Position numbers and translations under genes: made by a program. Below, piece after piece: positions 4,727 to 5,362 of a stretch of DNA of 5,362 nt. Below the pieces are notes generated by a model. That model made no database searches. It saw only the letters and a list, made by a program, of their open reading frames with translations, and had not been told where the DNA came from. The stretch is from Clostridiaceae bacterium (GTDB taxonomy: Bacteria; Bacillota; Clostridia; Clostridiales; Clostridiaceae): the NCBI GenBank assembly GCA_003510765.1, contig DOKV01000053.1:1-5362 (forward strand). The letters run 5' to 3'. The stretch's first letter is position 1, and each line of letters starts with the position of its first letter.

Positions 4727-5362
4727 TTATTTTGTGATAATCCCTTTTTTTATGGCTGATGATGATCGAGGAAAACCTTTTGGTGTTCTGCTAACTTTTT
4801 CGATGATCAGTAGATTGTGCTTTAATTCTGTACCTTCAATTTCTACTTCACGCACTTCTAACACTTGTCCACCCAACTTGTTGATGGCAAACTCTGCTTC
4901 TTTTAATTCTACTTCTACCGCTGGACCTTTTAAAGCAAGGAAGTATCCACCGACTTTTACATAGGGCAGACAAAGTTCAGTAAGTAGGGTTAAATTGGCC
5001 ACAGCTCTAGATACGGCCACGTCATACTGTTCTCTATAGAGTTTGTTGTTCCCTCCGTCTTCCGCACGGCTGTGCACAAACTCTACATCAGTTAGATTTA
5101 GCGTCGAACTCACTTCTTTCAAGAAGTTTAGTCGCTTATTTAGAGAATCTAAGAGGGTCAATTGAATTTCAGGTTTCATGATTTTGATTGGGAACCCAGG
5201 AAATCCAGCTCCTGTGCCTACATCAATGACTTTTTTAGCCTCTAATAGAGGCTTTAACTCAAATGCTTTGATGGAATCAATGAAATGCTTTCTATAAATC
5301 TCTTCATCGTCTGTGATGGTGGTCAAGTTCATTTTTTCATTCCATTCTTGAAGGAGTTCCTT
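4727..5362 (-). CDS. rsmG: 16S rRNA (guanine-N7) methyltransferase RsmG (GidB), 5' end outside window
   Basis: SAM-dependent enzyme that methylates N7 of G527 (E. coli numbering) in the 530 loop of 16S rRNA in the small ribosomal subunit; loss in other bacteria gives low-level streptomycin resistance. 211 residues are visible and the frame stays open to the right edge, reading KELLQEWNEKMNLTTIT. The EWN-KMNLT signature shows that the Met at nt 5332 is internal; with ~240 residues typical, about 28 are missing. Numbering from the edge: KHF-DS substrate region at 25-30, SAM-binding VIDVGTGAGFPGFP at 45-58, Asp72 after strand 2, HSRAED at 97-102, the DVAVSRAVANL motif at 114-124, FLALKG at 141-146 and the C-terminal RTPKGFPR tail at 192-199. 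All motifs look intact. rsmG next to parA, usually behind mnmE-mnmG, is the classical near-oriC order in Bacillota, so the origin probably lies beyond the right edge. Confidence 0.96.
   Translation of the reverse strand, partial: KELLQEWNEKMNLTTITDDEEIYRKHFIDSIKAFELKPLLEAKKVIDVGTGAGFPGFPIKIMKPEIQLTLLDSLNKRLNFLKEVSSTLNLTDVEFVHSRAEDGGNNKLYREQYDVAVSRAVANLTLLTELCLPYVKVGGYFLALKGPAVEVELKEAEFAINKLGGQVLEVREVEIEGTELKHNLLIIEKVSRTPKGFPRSSSAIKKGIITK

Noticed and set aside
4734..4964. Plus-strand 76-codon open frame beginning just after the parS array
   Set aside because: Antisense to the 3' part of rsmG, whose coding is unmistakable; no ribosome binding site for the plus-strand ATG.

Overview
The window looks like an origin-proximal piece of a low-to-moderate GC Bacillota chromosome, probably a spore-forming member of the Clostridia. 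The evidence is the gene order rsmG-parA-parB-DUF4446, the strong AGGAGG-type ribosome binding sites, a YtvI-like protein (a family tied to endospore formers), and 16-bp parS sites of the Bacillus/Clostridium consensus. The genus cannot be named from the sequence alone.

Layout. On the + strand, the left third holds the 3' part of a class V aminotransferase of the cysteine desulfurase type (1-1115, cut by the left edge). It overlaps by 11 nt a polytopic membrane protein of the AI-2E/YtvI family (1105-2229). A strong hairpin with A/T-rich flanks (2247-2281) separates this pair from a convergent minus-strand block and probably terminates both sides. Reading leftward from the right edge, the minus-strand block is rsmG (16S rRNA G527 methyltransferase, 5' end cut by the window), a ~310-nt intergenic region, parA/soj, parB/spo0J and a DUF4446 membrane-anchored protein. 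The last three genes are 8-9 nt apart, and each downstream ribosome binding site overlaps the stop codon of the gene before it, so they form a tight operon.

The intergenic region 4418-4726 is the most information-dense stretch. It carries four perfect copies of the parS core TGTTTCACGTGAAACA within 197 bp, plus a fifth degenerate copy matching 12 of 16 positions. It also holds two perfect TATAAT hexamers facing parA; one directly abuts the first parS, so ParB bound there could control its own operon. The last parS on the rsmG side is followed on the minus strand by a T-run and could double as the rsmG terminator.

Working together: ParB binds parS and spreads as a CTP-dependent clamp, and ParA is the partner ATPase. 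The pair segregates the replication origin and in relatives also influences DnaA activity and condensin loading. DUF4446 has no established function, but its position makes it a candidate membrane-associated partner. There is no noc gene between rsmG and parA, unlike Bacillus. I see no phage, transposon, CRISPR or tRNA/rRNA features. The region is essentially conserved chromosomal core; its main novelty lies in the architecture of the parS cluster.
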